Shown here: positions 27,845-36,080 of the stretch, piece by piece
Layout: every line of letters starts with the position of its first letter
Numbering within the stretch: the first letter of the stretch is position 1
Source of the DNA: an uncultured Steroidobacter sp.
GTDB lineage: Bacteria; Pseudomonadota; Gammaproteobacteria; Steroidobacterales; Steroidobacteraceae
DNA: 64,000 nt
Direction: 5' to 3'
Assembly: GCF_937958065.1 (NCBI RefSeq)
Contig: NZ_CALFXI010000033.1
Span: 62,001-126,000 of the forward strand
Translations under genes and position numbers: made by a program
The notes under the pieces: generated by a model
Seen by the model: the letters and a program-made list of their open reading frames with translations, nothing else
What the model was told of the DNA's origin: nothing
The model's database searches: none

Positions 27845-30019
27845 ATGCCAGCCACCAGCAAGCTCACTGCCGCGCTGTTAACCGCGGCACTCGGAACGAT
27901 GACAATGAACGCGATCGCCGCCCCCGCACTGTCGCCGGACAATCCCTTCGCTCGCGAAAGCACGCTGCCCTTCAAGTGGCCGCCGTTCGACCGGATCGAG
28001 AACGAGCACTTCGTGCCCGCGATGGAGGCCGGCATGGCCGAGCAGCGCAAGGAAGTCGCCGATATCGTCAATAACAAGACCCAGCCGACCTTCGAGAACA
28101 CCATCGTGGCGCTGGAGCGATCCGGCCAGCTGCTGACGCGGGCCACCACGATCTTCTTTGCGCTCGGTTCGTCGAACACCAACCCGGACATCGAAAAGGC
28201 GCAGACCGAGATGGCGCCGAAGCTGTCGGCGCACTCGGACGGCATCTATCTGGATACCGCGCTGTTCGCCCGGGTGAAGCACCTCTACGACCAGCGTCAA
28301 GCGCTGCAGCTCGACCCGGAATCGCTGCGGCTGCTGGAGCGCTATCACACGAATTTCGTGCGCGCCGGCGCCAATCTCTCCGAAGCGCAGAAGCAGGAGC
28401 TGCGCGCGCTCAACGAAAAGATCTCGTCCAGGACGACGGAGTTTCGCCAGCTGGTGCTCAAGGGCGATAACGCCGCCGCGATCGTGGTCGACACCAAGGC
28501 GGAGCTGGACGGCCTGAGCGACGCGCAGATCGCCACCGCCGCCGAAGCAGCGAAGGCGCGCGGCAAGGAAGGCAAGTACGTGCTGACGCTGCTGAACACG
28601 ACCGGCCAGCCGCCGCTCGCGCAATTGAAGAACCGCGCGGTGCGCGAGCGCTTGTACAAAGCCTCCATCGGCCGCGGCTGGAGCGGCGAGTTCGACACGA
28701 CCAAATTGATCGCCGAGATCGTCAAGCTCCGCGCCGAACGCGCCAAGCTGCTGGGCTATCCGACTCACGCCGCCTACGTGCTGGAGGATGAAACGGCGCT
28801 GACCGCCGACGCCGTGAACGGCATGCTGAATCAGTTGGCGCCGGCCGCGGTGGCGAACGCCAAGCGCGAAGCCGCCGACATGCAGCAGCTGATCGATGAG
28901 CAGGCGAAGGCCAACGGCACGGCGCCGTTCCAGCTGCAGGCCTGGGATTGGGACTTCTATGCCGAGCAGGTGCGCGCCAAGCGCTACGCGTATGACGATG
29001 CGCAAGTGCGGCCCTACTTCGAGCTGAATCGCGTGCTCGTCGACGGCGTGCTGTTCGCCGCCCAGGAGCTGTACGGCCTGAAGTTCAAGGAGCGCAAGGA
29101 CCTGCCGGTCTACCAGGAAGACGTGCGCGTGTTCGAAGTCACCGATCGCGATGGCTCGGCGCTCGGCCTGTTCCTGTTCGACCCCTATGCCCGCAGCAAC
29201 AAGCGCGGCGGCGCCTGGATGAACAGCTTCGTCGAACAATCCAGACTGTTCGGCAACAAGCCCGTGGTGACCAACACCCTGAACATTCCCAAGCCGCCGG
29301 CCGGCCAGCCGACGCTGCTGACCTGGGACGAAGTGACCACGACGTTCCACGAGTTCGGCCACGCCATCCATGGCCTGTTCTCGAGCGTGCAATACCCGCA
29401 GTTCTCCGGCACCAACGTGCCGCGCGACTTCGTCGAGTATCCGTCCCAGTACAACGAAATGTGGGCCACCGAGCCGCGCGTACTGGCGAACTACGCCAAG
29501 CATCATCAGACCGGCGCGCCCATGCCGAAAGCTCTGATGGACAAAGTGCTCGCCGCACAGAAGTTCAATCAGGGCTATGCGACCACGGAATATCTGGCCG
29601 CGGCCATCCTCGATCAGCGCTATCACCAGCTGGCGCCCGGCAAGACGCCGGCGGCGGCCGATATCGCCGCCTTCGAGGCACAGGCATTGAAGTCGGCGGG
29701 GCTGGATTTCGCGCCGGTGCCGCCGCGCTATCGCTCGACCTATTTCCTGCACATCTTCTCCAGCCCGATCGGCTACTCGGCCGGCTACTACGCCTATATC
29801 TGGAGCGAAGTGCTGGCGCGGGACACCGAGCACTGGTTCAAGACCCACGGCGGCCTGAAGCGGGAGAACGGCGACCTGCTGCGCGCGAAGGTGTTGTCCA
29901 AGGGCTTCAGTGCGGATGCGCTGACCATCTTCCGGGATTTCTACGGCACCTCGCCCGAGATCGGACCGCTGCTGGAGGCCCGTGGCCTGACCGGTGGAAC
30001 GGAGGGCTCCGCGCACTGA
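27845..30019 (+). CDS. dcp: M3-family zinc metallopeptidase (peptidyl-dipeptidase Dcp)
   Basis: A 724-residue M3A peptidase. It contains the zinc-binding HEFGH at 502-506 (TTFHEFGHAIHGLFSS), with the downstream glutamate region EYPSQYNEMWA. The family cleaves dipeptides or short fragments from oligopeptides. Residues 1-26 (LLTAALGTMTMNAIAAPA) look like a signal peptide, so the enzyme is probably periplasmic, unlike the cytoplasmic OpdA (oligopeptidase A). Length matches Dcp (about 680) plus the leader. It is followed by an intrinsic terminator and an FKBP gene. Dcp versus a related M3 oligopeptidase cannot be settled here. Confidence 0.9.
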   Translation: MPATSKLTAALLTAALGTMTMNAIAAPALSPDNPFARESTLPFKWPPFDRIENEHFVPAMEAGMAEQRKEVADIVNNKTQPTFENTIVALERSGQLLTRATTIFFALGSSNTNPDIEKAQTEMAPKLSAHSDGIYLDTALFARVKHLYDQRQALQLDPESLRLLERYHTNFVRAGANLSEAQKQELRALNEKISSRTTEFRQLVLKGDNAAAIVVDTKAELDGLSDAQIATAAEAAKARGKEGKYVLTLLNTTGQPPLAQLKNRAVRERLYKASIGRGWSGEFDTTKLIAEIVKLRAERAKLLGYPTHAAYVLEDETALTADAVNGMLNQLAPAAVANAKREAADMQQLIDEQAKANGTAPFQLQAWDWDFYAEQVRAKRYAYDDAQVRPYFELNRVLVDGVLFAAQELYGLKFKERKDLPVYQEDVRVFEVTDRDGSALGLFLFDPYARSNKRGGAWMNSFVEQSRLFGNKPVVTNTLNIPKPPAGQPTLLTWDEVTTTFHEFGHAIHGLFSSVQYPQFSGTNVPRDFVEYPSQYNEMWATEPRVLANYAKHHQTGAPMPKALMDKVLAAQKFNQGYATTEYLAAAILDQRYHQLAPGKTPAAADIAAFEAQALKSAGLDFAPVPPRYRSTYFLHIFSSPIGYSAGYYAYIWSEVLARDTEHWFKTHGGLKRENGDLLRAKVLSKGFSADALTIFRDFYGTSPEIGPLLEARGLTGGTEGSAH

Positions 30020-30065
30020 ACCGGGGCCGGCGCCGGCGTCGTCAGACGCCTGCAATCAAGGCGAA

Positions 30066-30102
30066 AAGGGCGGCCGATGCTGTATGCTGGCCGCCCTTTT
30101 TT
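30066..30102 (+). terminator. Intrinsic terminator after the M3 peptidase
   Basis: Stem AAGGGCGGCC (30066-30075) pairs with GGCCGCCCTT (30089-30098), and a run of T follows (30097-30102). It is the only classical stem-plus-T-run terminator noticed in the window. It precedes the FKBP gene and separates the two transcripts. Confidence 0.8.
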
Positions 30103-30121
30103 CTGCCGGATAAGGACTCCC

Positions 30122-30841
30122 ATGCGCGCGTTTCTCATAGCAGCGGTCGGATTCGTGGTGTTCGTAGCGGCGGTCAAGCTGTTCGCCAGGGAGCCCGCCG
30201 CAGGCGCCGCACAGCCGGCGGCCGCGGGTGCGGCACTGACCGGCAGCGAGGAAGACAAAGCCTTCTACGCGCTCGGCGTGGCGGTCTCCCAGAACATCGC
30301 ATCGTTCGATTTCACGCCGGCGGAGCTCGAGAAGGTCAAGCAAGGCTTCACCGACGGCGCCCTGGGCAAGCCCTCGCAGGTCGATGTGGCGACCTACATC
30401 CCGCGGCTGCGTGAACTGCAGGGCCAGCGCATCGCCGCGGCCGCCAAGGTGACGCTCGACAAGGCCGCCGCCGAGCCGGGCGCCAAGCGCCTCGAGTCCG
30501 GGCTGATCATCACCACCGAAAAGGAAGGCTCCGGCCCGTCGCCGAAGGCCAGCGACACCGTCAAGGTGCACTACCACGGCACGCTGCCGAACGGGAAAGT
30601 GTTCGACAGCTCGGTCGAGCGCGGCGAGCCCGCGACGTTCCCGCTGAACGGCGTCATCCCCTGCTGGACCGAAGGCGTGCAGCTGATGAAGGTCGGCGGC
30701 AAGAGCAAGCTGGTGTGCCCGGCGGCCATCGCCTACGGCGATCGCGGCGCGCCGCCGGATATCGGCCCCGGCGCCACGCTGATCTTCGACGTGGAGCTGC
30801 TCGGCATCGAGACGCCGCCCGCGGCCGAAACCGCCAAATAA
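30122..30841 (+). CDS. FKBP-type peptidyl-prolyl cis-trans isomerase
   Basis: A 239-residue envelope protein. MRAFLIAAVGFVVFVAAVKLF forms a membrane anchor or signal. Then comes an FkpA-type helical dimerisation domain (DKAFYALGVAVSQNIASF, about 43-120). The C-terminal FKBP domain contains VKVHYHGTLPNGKVFDSS and GATLIFDVELLGIE. It catalyses proline isomerisation during folding of exported proteins, which fits the DsbA gene downstream (38 bases) and the M3 peptidase upstream. The ATG at 30122 puts the hydrophobic segment at the N-terminus. Confidence 0.9.
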   Translation: MRAFLIAAVGFVVFVAAVKLFAREPAAGAAQPAAAGAALTGSEEDKAFYALGVAVSQNIASFDFTPAELEKVKQGFTDGALGKPSQVDVATYIPRLRELQGQRIAAAAKVTLDKAAAEPGAKRLESGLIITTEKEGSGPSPKASDTVKVHYHGTLPNGKVFDSSVERGEPATFPLNGVIPCWTEGVQLMKVGGKSKLVCPAAIAYGDRGAPPDIGPGATLIFDVELLGIETPPAAETAK

Positions 30842-30879
30842 TCAATCCTGCACTTTAGTAAACATCGGAGAGCATCATC

Positions 30880-31512
30880 GTGATTGCGGCTCGGCTCTGG
30901 TTCGTGCTGTTCCTGTCCATTGCGGGTTCGTTGTCGCTCACGTCGGCGCAGGCAGCGCCGACCCAGGGCACGGACTACGCCCTGATCACACCGCCGCAGC
31001 CGCAGACCACCGCCGGCAAGGTGGAAGTGATCGAGTTCTTCTCGTACGGCTGCCCGCACTGCTATCACATGAACCCGCTGCTGACCGAGTGGAAGAAAAC
31101 GCAGCTGCCGGCGAACGCCGTGCTGGTCAAGGTGCCGGTGTCGTTCGGCCGGCGTGAATGGGGCCAGCTGGTGCGCGCCTACTACACGCTGGAATCCATG
31201 GGCGAGCTGGAGCGACTCGACGCCAAGCTGTTCGACGCGATCCACGCCGCCGGCGAACAGCTGGTCGATCTGGATTCGCTGGCGGGCTGGGCCGCCAAGA
31301 ACGGCGTCGATGCAAATAAATTCCGCACGGAGTTCAACTCACCGGAAATTACTGCGAAGGCCACGCGTGCGGATCAGCTGTCGCGCGATTACAAGATCAA
31401 CGGCGTTCCGACCCTGACGGTCGCCGGCAAATACCGCGCGCTCGGCAAAGACTACCCCGACATGCTGCGCATCACGCGCGAGCTGATCGATCAGGCGGCC
31501 GCCGCGAACTGA
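30880..31512 (+). CDS. dsbA: Thiol:disulfide interchange protein DsbA
   Basis: A 210-residue periplasmic oxidase. A GTG start at 30880 follows GGAG nine bases before. The signal peptide ends near QAAP. The active site is CPHC (58-61) in FSYGCPHCYH, and the cis-proline loop is NGVPTLTV. DsbA introduces disulfides into exported proteins and is reoxidised by DsbB, not encoded here. It is probably co-transcribed with the FKBP isomerase. Confidence 0.93.
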   Translation: MIAARLWFVLFLSIAGSLSLTSAQAAPTQGTDYALITPPQPQTTAGKVEVIEFFSYGCPHCYHMNPLLTEWKKTQLPANAVLVKVPVSFGRREWGQLVRAYYTLESMGELERLDAKLFDAIHAAGEQLVDLDSLAGWAAKNGVDANKFRTEFNSPEITAKATRADQLSRDYKINGVPTLTVAGKYRALGKDYPDMLRITRELIDQAAAAN

Positions 31513-31518
31513 TCGGAC

Positions 31519-31642
31519 GGCGCTCGCCAGAACGAGCGCCCGTCGCCTCGCGCAGCTGACCCGTCCCAATCAAGCGATTGCCCCGCGCAGCGGGGCAACA
31601 TCGACGAGTCTGCGTGGCGATGCCCTGCCGAAAGGCAGGGCA
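31519..31642. terminator. Three hairpins between dsbA and the DUF481 gene
   Basis: Three stems fill the 140-base convergent gap. GGCGCTCG/CGAGCGCC lies at 31519-31540. TTGCCCCGC/GCGGGGCAA lies at 31578-31598 with loop GCA. TGCCCTGCC/GGCAGGGCA lies at 31621-31642 with loop GAAA, a GNRA tetraloop. None has a U-tract. The first fits the dsbA 3' end and the third fits the DUF481 3' end. Confidence 0.5.
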
Positions 31643-31652
31643 CCAGCCCTGC

Positions 31653-32384
31653 TTACTTGATGTCGTAGACCAGGTTGATGGTGGTCAACGTATCGGTCTG
31701 CTTGAACTCCGCCGGCGGGTCGGAGTTGTGCCGCACCCCGTAGCCCACCGCCAGTGCCAGCACGTCCGTCATCTTCACCTGCAGATTGATATTGTTCTCC
31801 ACGAACGTATTGTCCGCGCCGACCTCGGTGATGAACTTGTTGATCAGCGAAGTCGTGGCGGTGAACTTGTGCTCGAAATCGAGCGTGCCTCGGAACACCA
31901 CTTCGCTGTCGCTGCGGCCAGCCTCGATCAGCGCGCCGGTCTCGGTGTCGAAGGCATCGCGCGTTTCGAAGAATTTGTAACCGGCACCGATGGTGCCGAC
32001 CATGGTCGTATTCGGGCGATCCATGAAGCGCCGACCCACGCCGCCTGAGAGCGTGGCCTGATACTCGAAGCCGCTGAACTCGTCCTGTTCGTAACGGCCG
32101 GCGCCGAACAGAAAATTGCGCTCCGTGAATTTCCAGCCCAGCTCACCGAAAGTTTCCCAACGATTCGCGGTTTTGCCCTCCTCGTCGGAGGCATACAGCG
32201 CGGCGCCGCCCACGGTGTTCTTCCACTTCTCGGTCTCGTACTTCAGATTGACCCTGGCGTTGGCTGTTTCGGTGTTGGTGTTACCGCTTGCAATTACCAG
32301 ACCTGCTTCCGACTTGCCGGTCCACTCCGCATGCGCCGGCAGCGCGGCGGCCAGAACCGTGGCCGCGAAAAACGATCGTCGCAT
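31653..32384 (-). CDS. DUF481 outer-membrane beta-barrel protein (YdiY-like)
   Basis: A 243-residue exported protein. The signal peptide (about 1-19) ends AHAEW. The mature sequence alternates aromatic/hydrophobic residues in short strands (ANARVNLKYETEKWKNTV, RNFLFGAGRYEQDEF) and ends in a C-terminal strand with NLVYDIK. This is the DUF481 salt-inducible outer-membrane family. The ATG 32384 has GGAG eight bases upstream; a TTG one codon earlier is possible. It is divergent from zapD across 232 bases. Function: probably an outer-membrane barrel, role unknown. Confidence 0.85.
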   Translation of the reverse strand: MRRSFFAATVLAAALPAHAEWTGKSEAGLVIASGNTNTETANARVNLKYETEKWKNTVGGAALYASDEEGKTANRWETFGELGWKFTERNFLFGAGRYEQDEFSGFEYQATLSGGVGRRFMDRPNTTMVGTIGAGYKFFETRDAFDTETGALIEAGRSDSEVVFRGTLDFEHKFTATTSLINKFITEVGADNTFVENNINLQVKMTDVLALAVGYGVRHNSDPPAEFKQTDTLTTINLVYDIK

Positions 32385-32616
32385 CAATTAAGCTCCGTGA
32401 ACAAAAGCGCCCGCCCCCGCGAACAGCGCGGGACCATAGCGGGTGCAGTATGGAAGCAGAAATACGTAATGCTTCCAACACGAAAGCATGTTTCCGTCGC
32501 CTGTCGACGACGTTCGAGCGCGCCCAACGGCCAAATCGCAGCCGCATCCGCCGATCGGCGACAGTCGAATCAAAAAGGGTTTTTCAACTGCCGGCCAGTG
32601 CTTCACAATCCACAGG

Positions 32617-33411
32617 ATGACCTCGTCCGATAGCCTACGCGCCGCCCAGCCCGGCCCCGTCTATGAGCAGCCGCTCAATGAGCGGATGCGTACTTTTCTG
32701 CGTCTGGACTTTCTGTATCAGCAAGCGTTGTTCCACGAGGAGCGCGAAGACCCATGGTCGACCCGCGCCGCCATGAGCTCGCTGCTGGAGATCCTGGCGA
32801 TTACCGCGCGCGGCGATATCCGCAGCGAAGTGCTCAAGGATCTCGAGCGGCAGATGGCCGTGATGCACGACTACACCACGCGCCCCGGGGTCGACAGCTC
32901 GCGGCTGAAAGCGGTGCTGACCAACCTGACGCGGCTGCGCACCGAGCTCAATTCGGTGGGCGCACTGTTCATGCAACGGTTGCGCGATTCGGAGTTTCTG
33001 AACTCCATCAAGCATCGCAGCACCATTCCCGGCGGCACCTGCGAGTTCGACCTGCCGGATTACCGGCATTGGCTGGACCAGCCGTTCGCGGTGCGCTCCC
33101 GGGCGTTTGGCGACTGGATGGCGACCATCCGGCCGCTTTGCGATGCCGTGACGGAGCTGCTGTGGCTGACGCGGGAAGCGGCCCGGCCGCGGCCGGAGAT
33201 CGCGGTCGGCGGCACCTTCCAGATCGCGTTCGAGCGCGAAAATCCCTGTCAGCTGTTGCGTCTGGCGCTGCCCGCCGGCACGCAGCTGTTCCCGGAGATC
33301 AGCGGCAGCCACCATCGCTGCAGCATCCGCTTCCTGTCGTGGAACGATGTGAATTCGCGGCCAGTTCAGACCACAGAGGATGTGCAGTTCCAGCTCACCG
33401 TCTGCACTTGA
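32617..33411 (+). CDS. zapD: Cell division protein ZapD
   Basis: A 264-residue cytoplasmic protein. The sequence YEQPLNERMRTFLRLDFL and later RPGVDSSRLKAVLTNL and FLNSIKHRSTIPGGTCEFDLP are the ZapD (YacF) pattern. ZapD dimers bundle FtsZ filaments. It forms the usual pair with yacG downstream, although the coaE and pilD genes that often accompany them are absent. The ATG at 32617 is chosen because the upstream extension to 32488 lacks family similarity. Confidence 0.92.
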   Translation: MTSSDSLRAAQPGPVYEQPLNERMRTFLRLDFLYQQALFHEEREDPWSTRAAMSSLLEILAITARGDIRSEVLKDLERQMAVMHDYTTRPGVDSSRLKAVLTNLTRLRTELNSVGALFMQRLRDSEFLNSIKHRSTIPGGTCEFDLPDYRHWLDQPFAVRSRAFGDWMATIRPLCDAVTELLWLTREAARPRPEIAVGGTFQIAFERENPCQLLRLALPAGTQLFPEISGSHHRCSIRFLSWNDVNSRPVQTTEDVQFQLTVCT

Positions 33412-33537
33412 GGCGTCAGAGCCCCAGCCGGGTGTATCGACTACCCTGAGCGCGATACTGCTGATGATCGTAAGTCCAACTCAATCCGTGATCCTCGCCA
33501 AACAGGCGAGGTTTGGTTGGCGAGAGAAGAGTCCGTC

Positions 33538-33735
33538 ATGACTGTGGTCCGTTGCCCCACCTGCGACCGTCCAGTGGAGTGGACGGAAGCCTCCCGCTGG
33601 CGCCCGTTCTGCAGCGAGCGCTGCAAGCTCATCGATCTGGGCGCCTGGGCGGCCGAAAAGCACGCCATCCCCGGCGAGATCATCGAAACCGAGGATGGCC
33701 CGAAGCGGGATCGCGGCGAGCGGGACGACGACTAG
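33538..33735 (+). CDS. yacG: DNA gyrase inhibitor YacG
   Basis: A 65-residue zinc protein beginning MTVVRCPTC. Four cysteines in CPTC ... CSERC bind one zinc. The C-terminal tail is acidic (ERDDD). YacG binds GyrB and blocks DNA binding by gyrase. It sits behind zapD as in many gammaproteobacteria. The ATG follows a purine-rich GAGAGAAGAG site; a TTG at 33517 is the only upstream alternative. Confidence 0.93.
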   Translation: MTVVRCPTCDRPVEWTEASRWRPFCSERCKLIDLGAWAAEKHAIPGEIIETEDGPKRDRGERDDD

Positions 33736-33756
33736 CCCGCCCGAGCCCTCGCATCA

Positions 33757-35970
33757 TCAGCGACCCGCTGCCACAGCGGGCCCTGTGCCCTCCATGTGCA
33801 GCGATTTGACCAGGAACGCCCACTGGTCGGCGTAGTCCTCGATCTGCATCCACACGGGCTTACCGGCGCCGTGGCCGGCGCGCGTCTCGACCCGCAGCAT
33901 CACCGGGTTGGCGCAGCTCTGCACCGCCTGCAGGGTCGCCGCGAACTTGTAGCTGTGCCACGGCACGACCCGGTCGTCTCGATCCGCGGTCGTCACGAGC
34001 GTCGGCGGATAACAGACCTTGTGCACGTTATGCAGCGGCGAGTACGCCAATTGCGCACGGAATTCCGCTTCGTTCTCGCTGAGCCCGTAATCGCTGGACC
34101 ACTGGCGCGCGTTGGCGCTCGGCGTGTGATACCGAAGCATGTCGAGCACGCCCACTGCCGGCAGTGCCGCGCCGAATAAATCCGGACGCTGTGTCAGTAC
34201 TGCACCGACCAGCAGACCGCCGTTGCTGCGTCCACGAATCGCGATCTTTGCGGGCGAGGTGTACTGCTCGGCCACGAGATATTCCGCGGCGGCGATGAAG
34301 TCGTCGAACACATTCTGCTTGCGCAGCTTGGTCCCCGCTTCATGCCAGGACTCGCCGTATTCCGAGCCGCCGCGCAGATTCGCGACCGCATAGACGCCGC
34401 CCATCTCGAGCCATACCAGCACCGGCACGCTGAACGACGGCTGCTGCGCAATGTTGAAACCGCCGTAGCCGTAGAGCTGCACCACGTTCTGGCCATTGAG
34501 GGTCAGATTCTTCTTGTGCGCGATGAACATCGGCACCCGGGTGCCGTCCTTGCTCTTGTAGAACACCTGCTTGACCACGAACTGGCTGGTGTCCGCGGCA
34601 AGCTTGGGCGCCCGGAACAGCTTCGTCTCGCCGGTCGCAATATCCAGGCGCGAAATCGACATCGGCGTCAGGAAGTCCGAGTACGCAAAGAAGGTCTCGT
34701 TGTCGTCCACGCCGCCTTCGAAGCCCAGCGCCGTGCCCAGGCCGGGCAACTTCACGTCGTACTGCACCTTGCCATCGAGGTCGAACACGCGCACCAGCGA
34801 GTACGCATCCTGCAGATAACGCACGATGATGCGGCGGCCGACGATGGAGACTTCATCCGCCGAGAACGGCCCGGCCGGCACCACGACGCGCGGGCCCTTG
34901 TTACCGGCCACCGGCATCGCGACGACCTGCCCGTTGGGCGCACCCAGGTTGCTGTGGATGTAGAAAACATCGTCGATCTCGGCGATGAACTGATAGTTCG
35001 CATCGAAGCTGTCGATCAGCCGCACCGTCTCGCCGGTCGGCGTGCCGTCGCGAGCGATCCTGCGATAGTAGACGCCGGTGGACTGCGAGCCGTCGTACAA
35101 CCAGAAAATCGCGTAGCGGCCGTCGTCGGAGATCTGCACATAGGGGTTGCGCGTCGGGTGATCGGTGACTTTGAAGATCAGCGGATCGCGCGCGACGTCC
35201 GTGCCGAGCTTGTGCCAGAAGACTTCGCGCTGCTTGCTGTCGTCGCCCTGGCCGTCGGACTTCAGCGGGAAGCGCGCGTAGTAGACCGACTTGGAATCCG
35301 CCGTCCAGGCCACCGGCACGAACTTGATGAAGCGCAGCACATCGGGCAGATCCTTGCCGGTCTCGACATCGCGGAAGTGCCACGTGCGCCAGTCGGTGCC
35401 GCCGTCGGAGAGGCTGTAAGCGACCAGCCGGCCGTCCGGGCTGGGCACGAACTCGCCCAGCGCCACCGTCGCATCCTGGCTGAGCTGATTGGGATCGAGC
35501 AGCACCCGCGGCTCGGCATCCAGCCGCTCGGTGATGTACAGCACGCTCTGATTCTGCAAGCCGTCGTTGCGTAGATAGAAGTAACGATTGCCGCGCTTCA
35601 GCGGGACATCGTAGCGCTCGTAGTTCCACAGCTGGGTCATGCGCTGCTTGATGCCCTCCCGCGCCGGGATGGACTCGAGATAGGGCTGGGCCAGCGCGTT
35701 CTGGGCCTGAATCCAGCCCCTGGTTTCGGCGCTGTCGGCATCCTCCAGCCAGCGATACGGATCGGGAACGCGCGTACCGTGATAGGTGTCGACATGGTCG
35801 ATGCGCCTGGTCGCCGGATACTCGAATGCCGGCGACTTCATCGAGTCGGCAGGCACGGCGGCGCTGGCCGTCAGGGGCCCGGCATCGCCCGAGGCTTGCC
35901 TGGGCGGCTCGACTCCACAGGCGCCGAGCAACAGCAACGCAGGCAACAGCAACTGGATCTTCCTTCGCAT
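33757..35970 (-). CDS. Prolyl oligopeptidase family (S9A) lipoprotein
   Basis: A 737-residue serine peptidase. The N-terminus MRRKIQLLLPALLLLGACGV has a lipobox LGAC, so it is probably a lipoprotein. A beta-propeller of about 350 residues precedes the hydrolase domain. Catalytic elements are Ser582 in GRSNGG, an Asp in ADRDDRVVPW and a His in RAGHGAG. S9A enzymes cut after proline in short peptides. It diverges from an S9 dipeptidyl-peptidase-type gene (110 bases apart). Confidence 0.92.
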   Translation of the reverse strand: MRRKIQLLLPALLLLGACGVEPPRQASGDAGPLTASAAVPADSMKSPAFEYPATRRIDHVDTYHGTRVPDPYRWLEDADSAETRGWIQAQNALAQPYLESIPAREGIKQRMTQLWNYERYDVPLKRGNRYFYLRNDGLQNQSVLYITERLDAEPRVLLDPNQLSQDATVALGEFVPSPDGRLVAYSLSDGGTDWRTWHFRDVETGKDLPDVLRFIKFVPVAWTADSKSVYYARFPLKSDGQGDDSKQREVFWHKLGTDVARDPLIFKVTDHPTRNPYVQISDDGRYAIFWLYDGSQSTGVYYRRIARDGTPTGETVRLIDSFDANYQFIAEIDDVFYIHSNLGAPNGQVVAMPVAGNKGPRVVVPAGPFSADEVSIVGRRIIVRYLQDAYSLVRVFDLDGKVQYDVKLPGLGTALGFEGGVDDNETFFAYSDFLTPMSISRLDIATGETKLFRAPKLAADTSQFVVKQVFYKSKDGTRVPMFIAHKKNLTLNGQNVVQLYGYGGFNIAQQPSFSVPVLVWLEMGGVYAVANLRGGSEYGESWHEAGTKLRKQNVFDDFIAAAEYLVAEQYTSPAKIAIRGRSNGGLLVGAVLTQRPDLFGAALPAVGVLDMLRYHTPSANARQWSSDYGLSENEAEFRAQLAYSPLHNVHKVCYPPTLVTTADRDDRVVPWHSYKFAATLQAVQSCANPVMLRVETRAGHGAGKPVWMQIEDYADQWAFLVKSLHMEGTGPAVAAGR

Positions 35971-36080
35971 GGCTCTCTCGCTCGAATACTAGGATGAGGT
36001 TGGCGCAACGGGCGCTGGGGCTCCTGCCCTGGAGCGTGCGCTTAGTGTAACGTCGTCATTCCATTTCCGGCGCAACTCTC

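Noticed and set aside
27878..30055. Long minus-strand frame opposite the M3 peptidase
   Set aside because: It is the shadow of a clear M3 gene with intact HEFGH; repetitive Arg/Leu/Gly composition and no domain.
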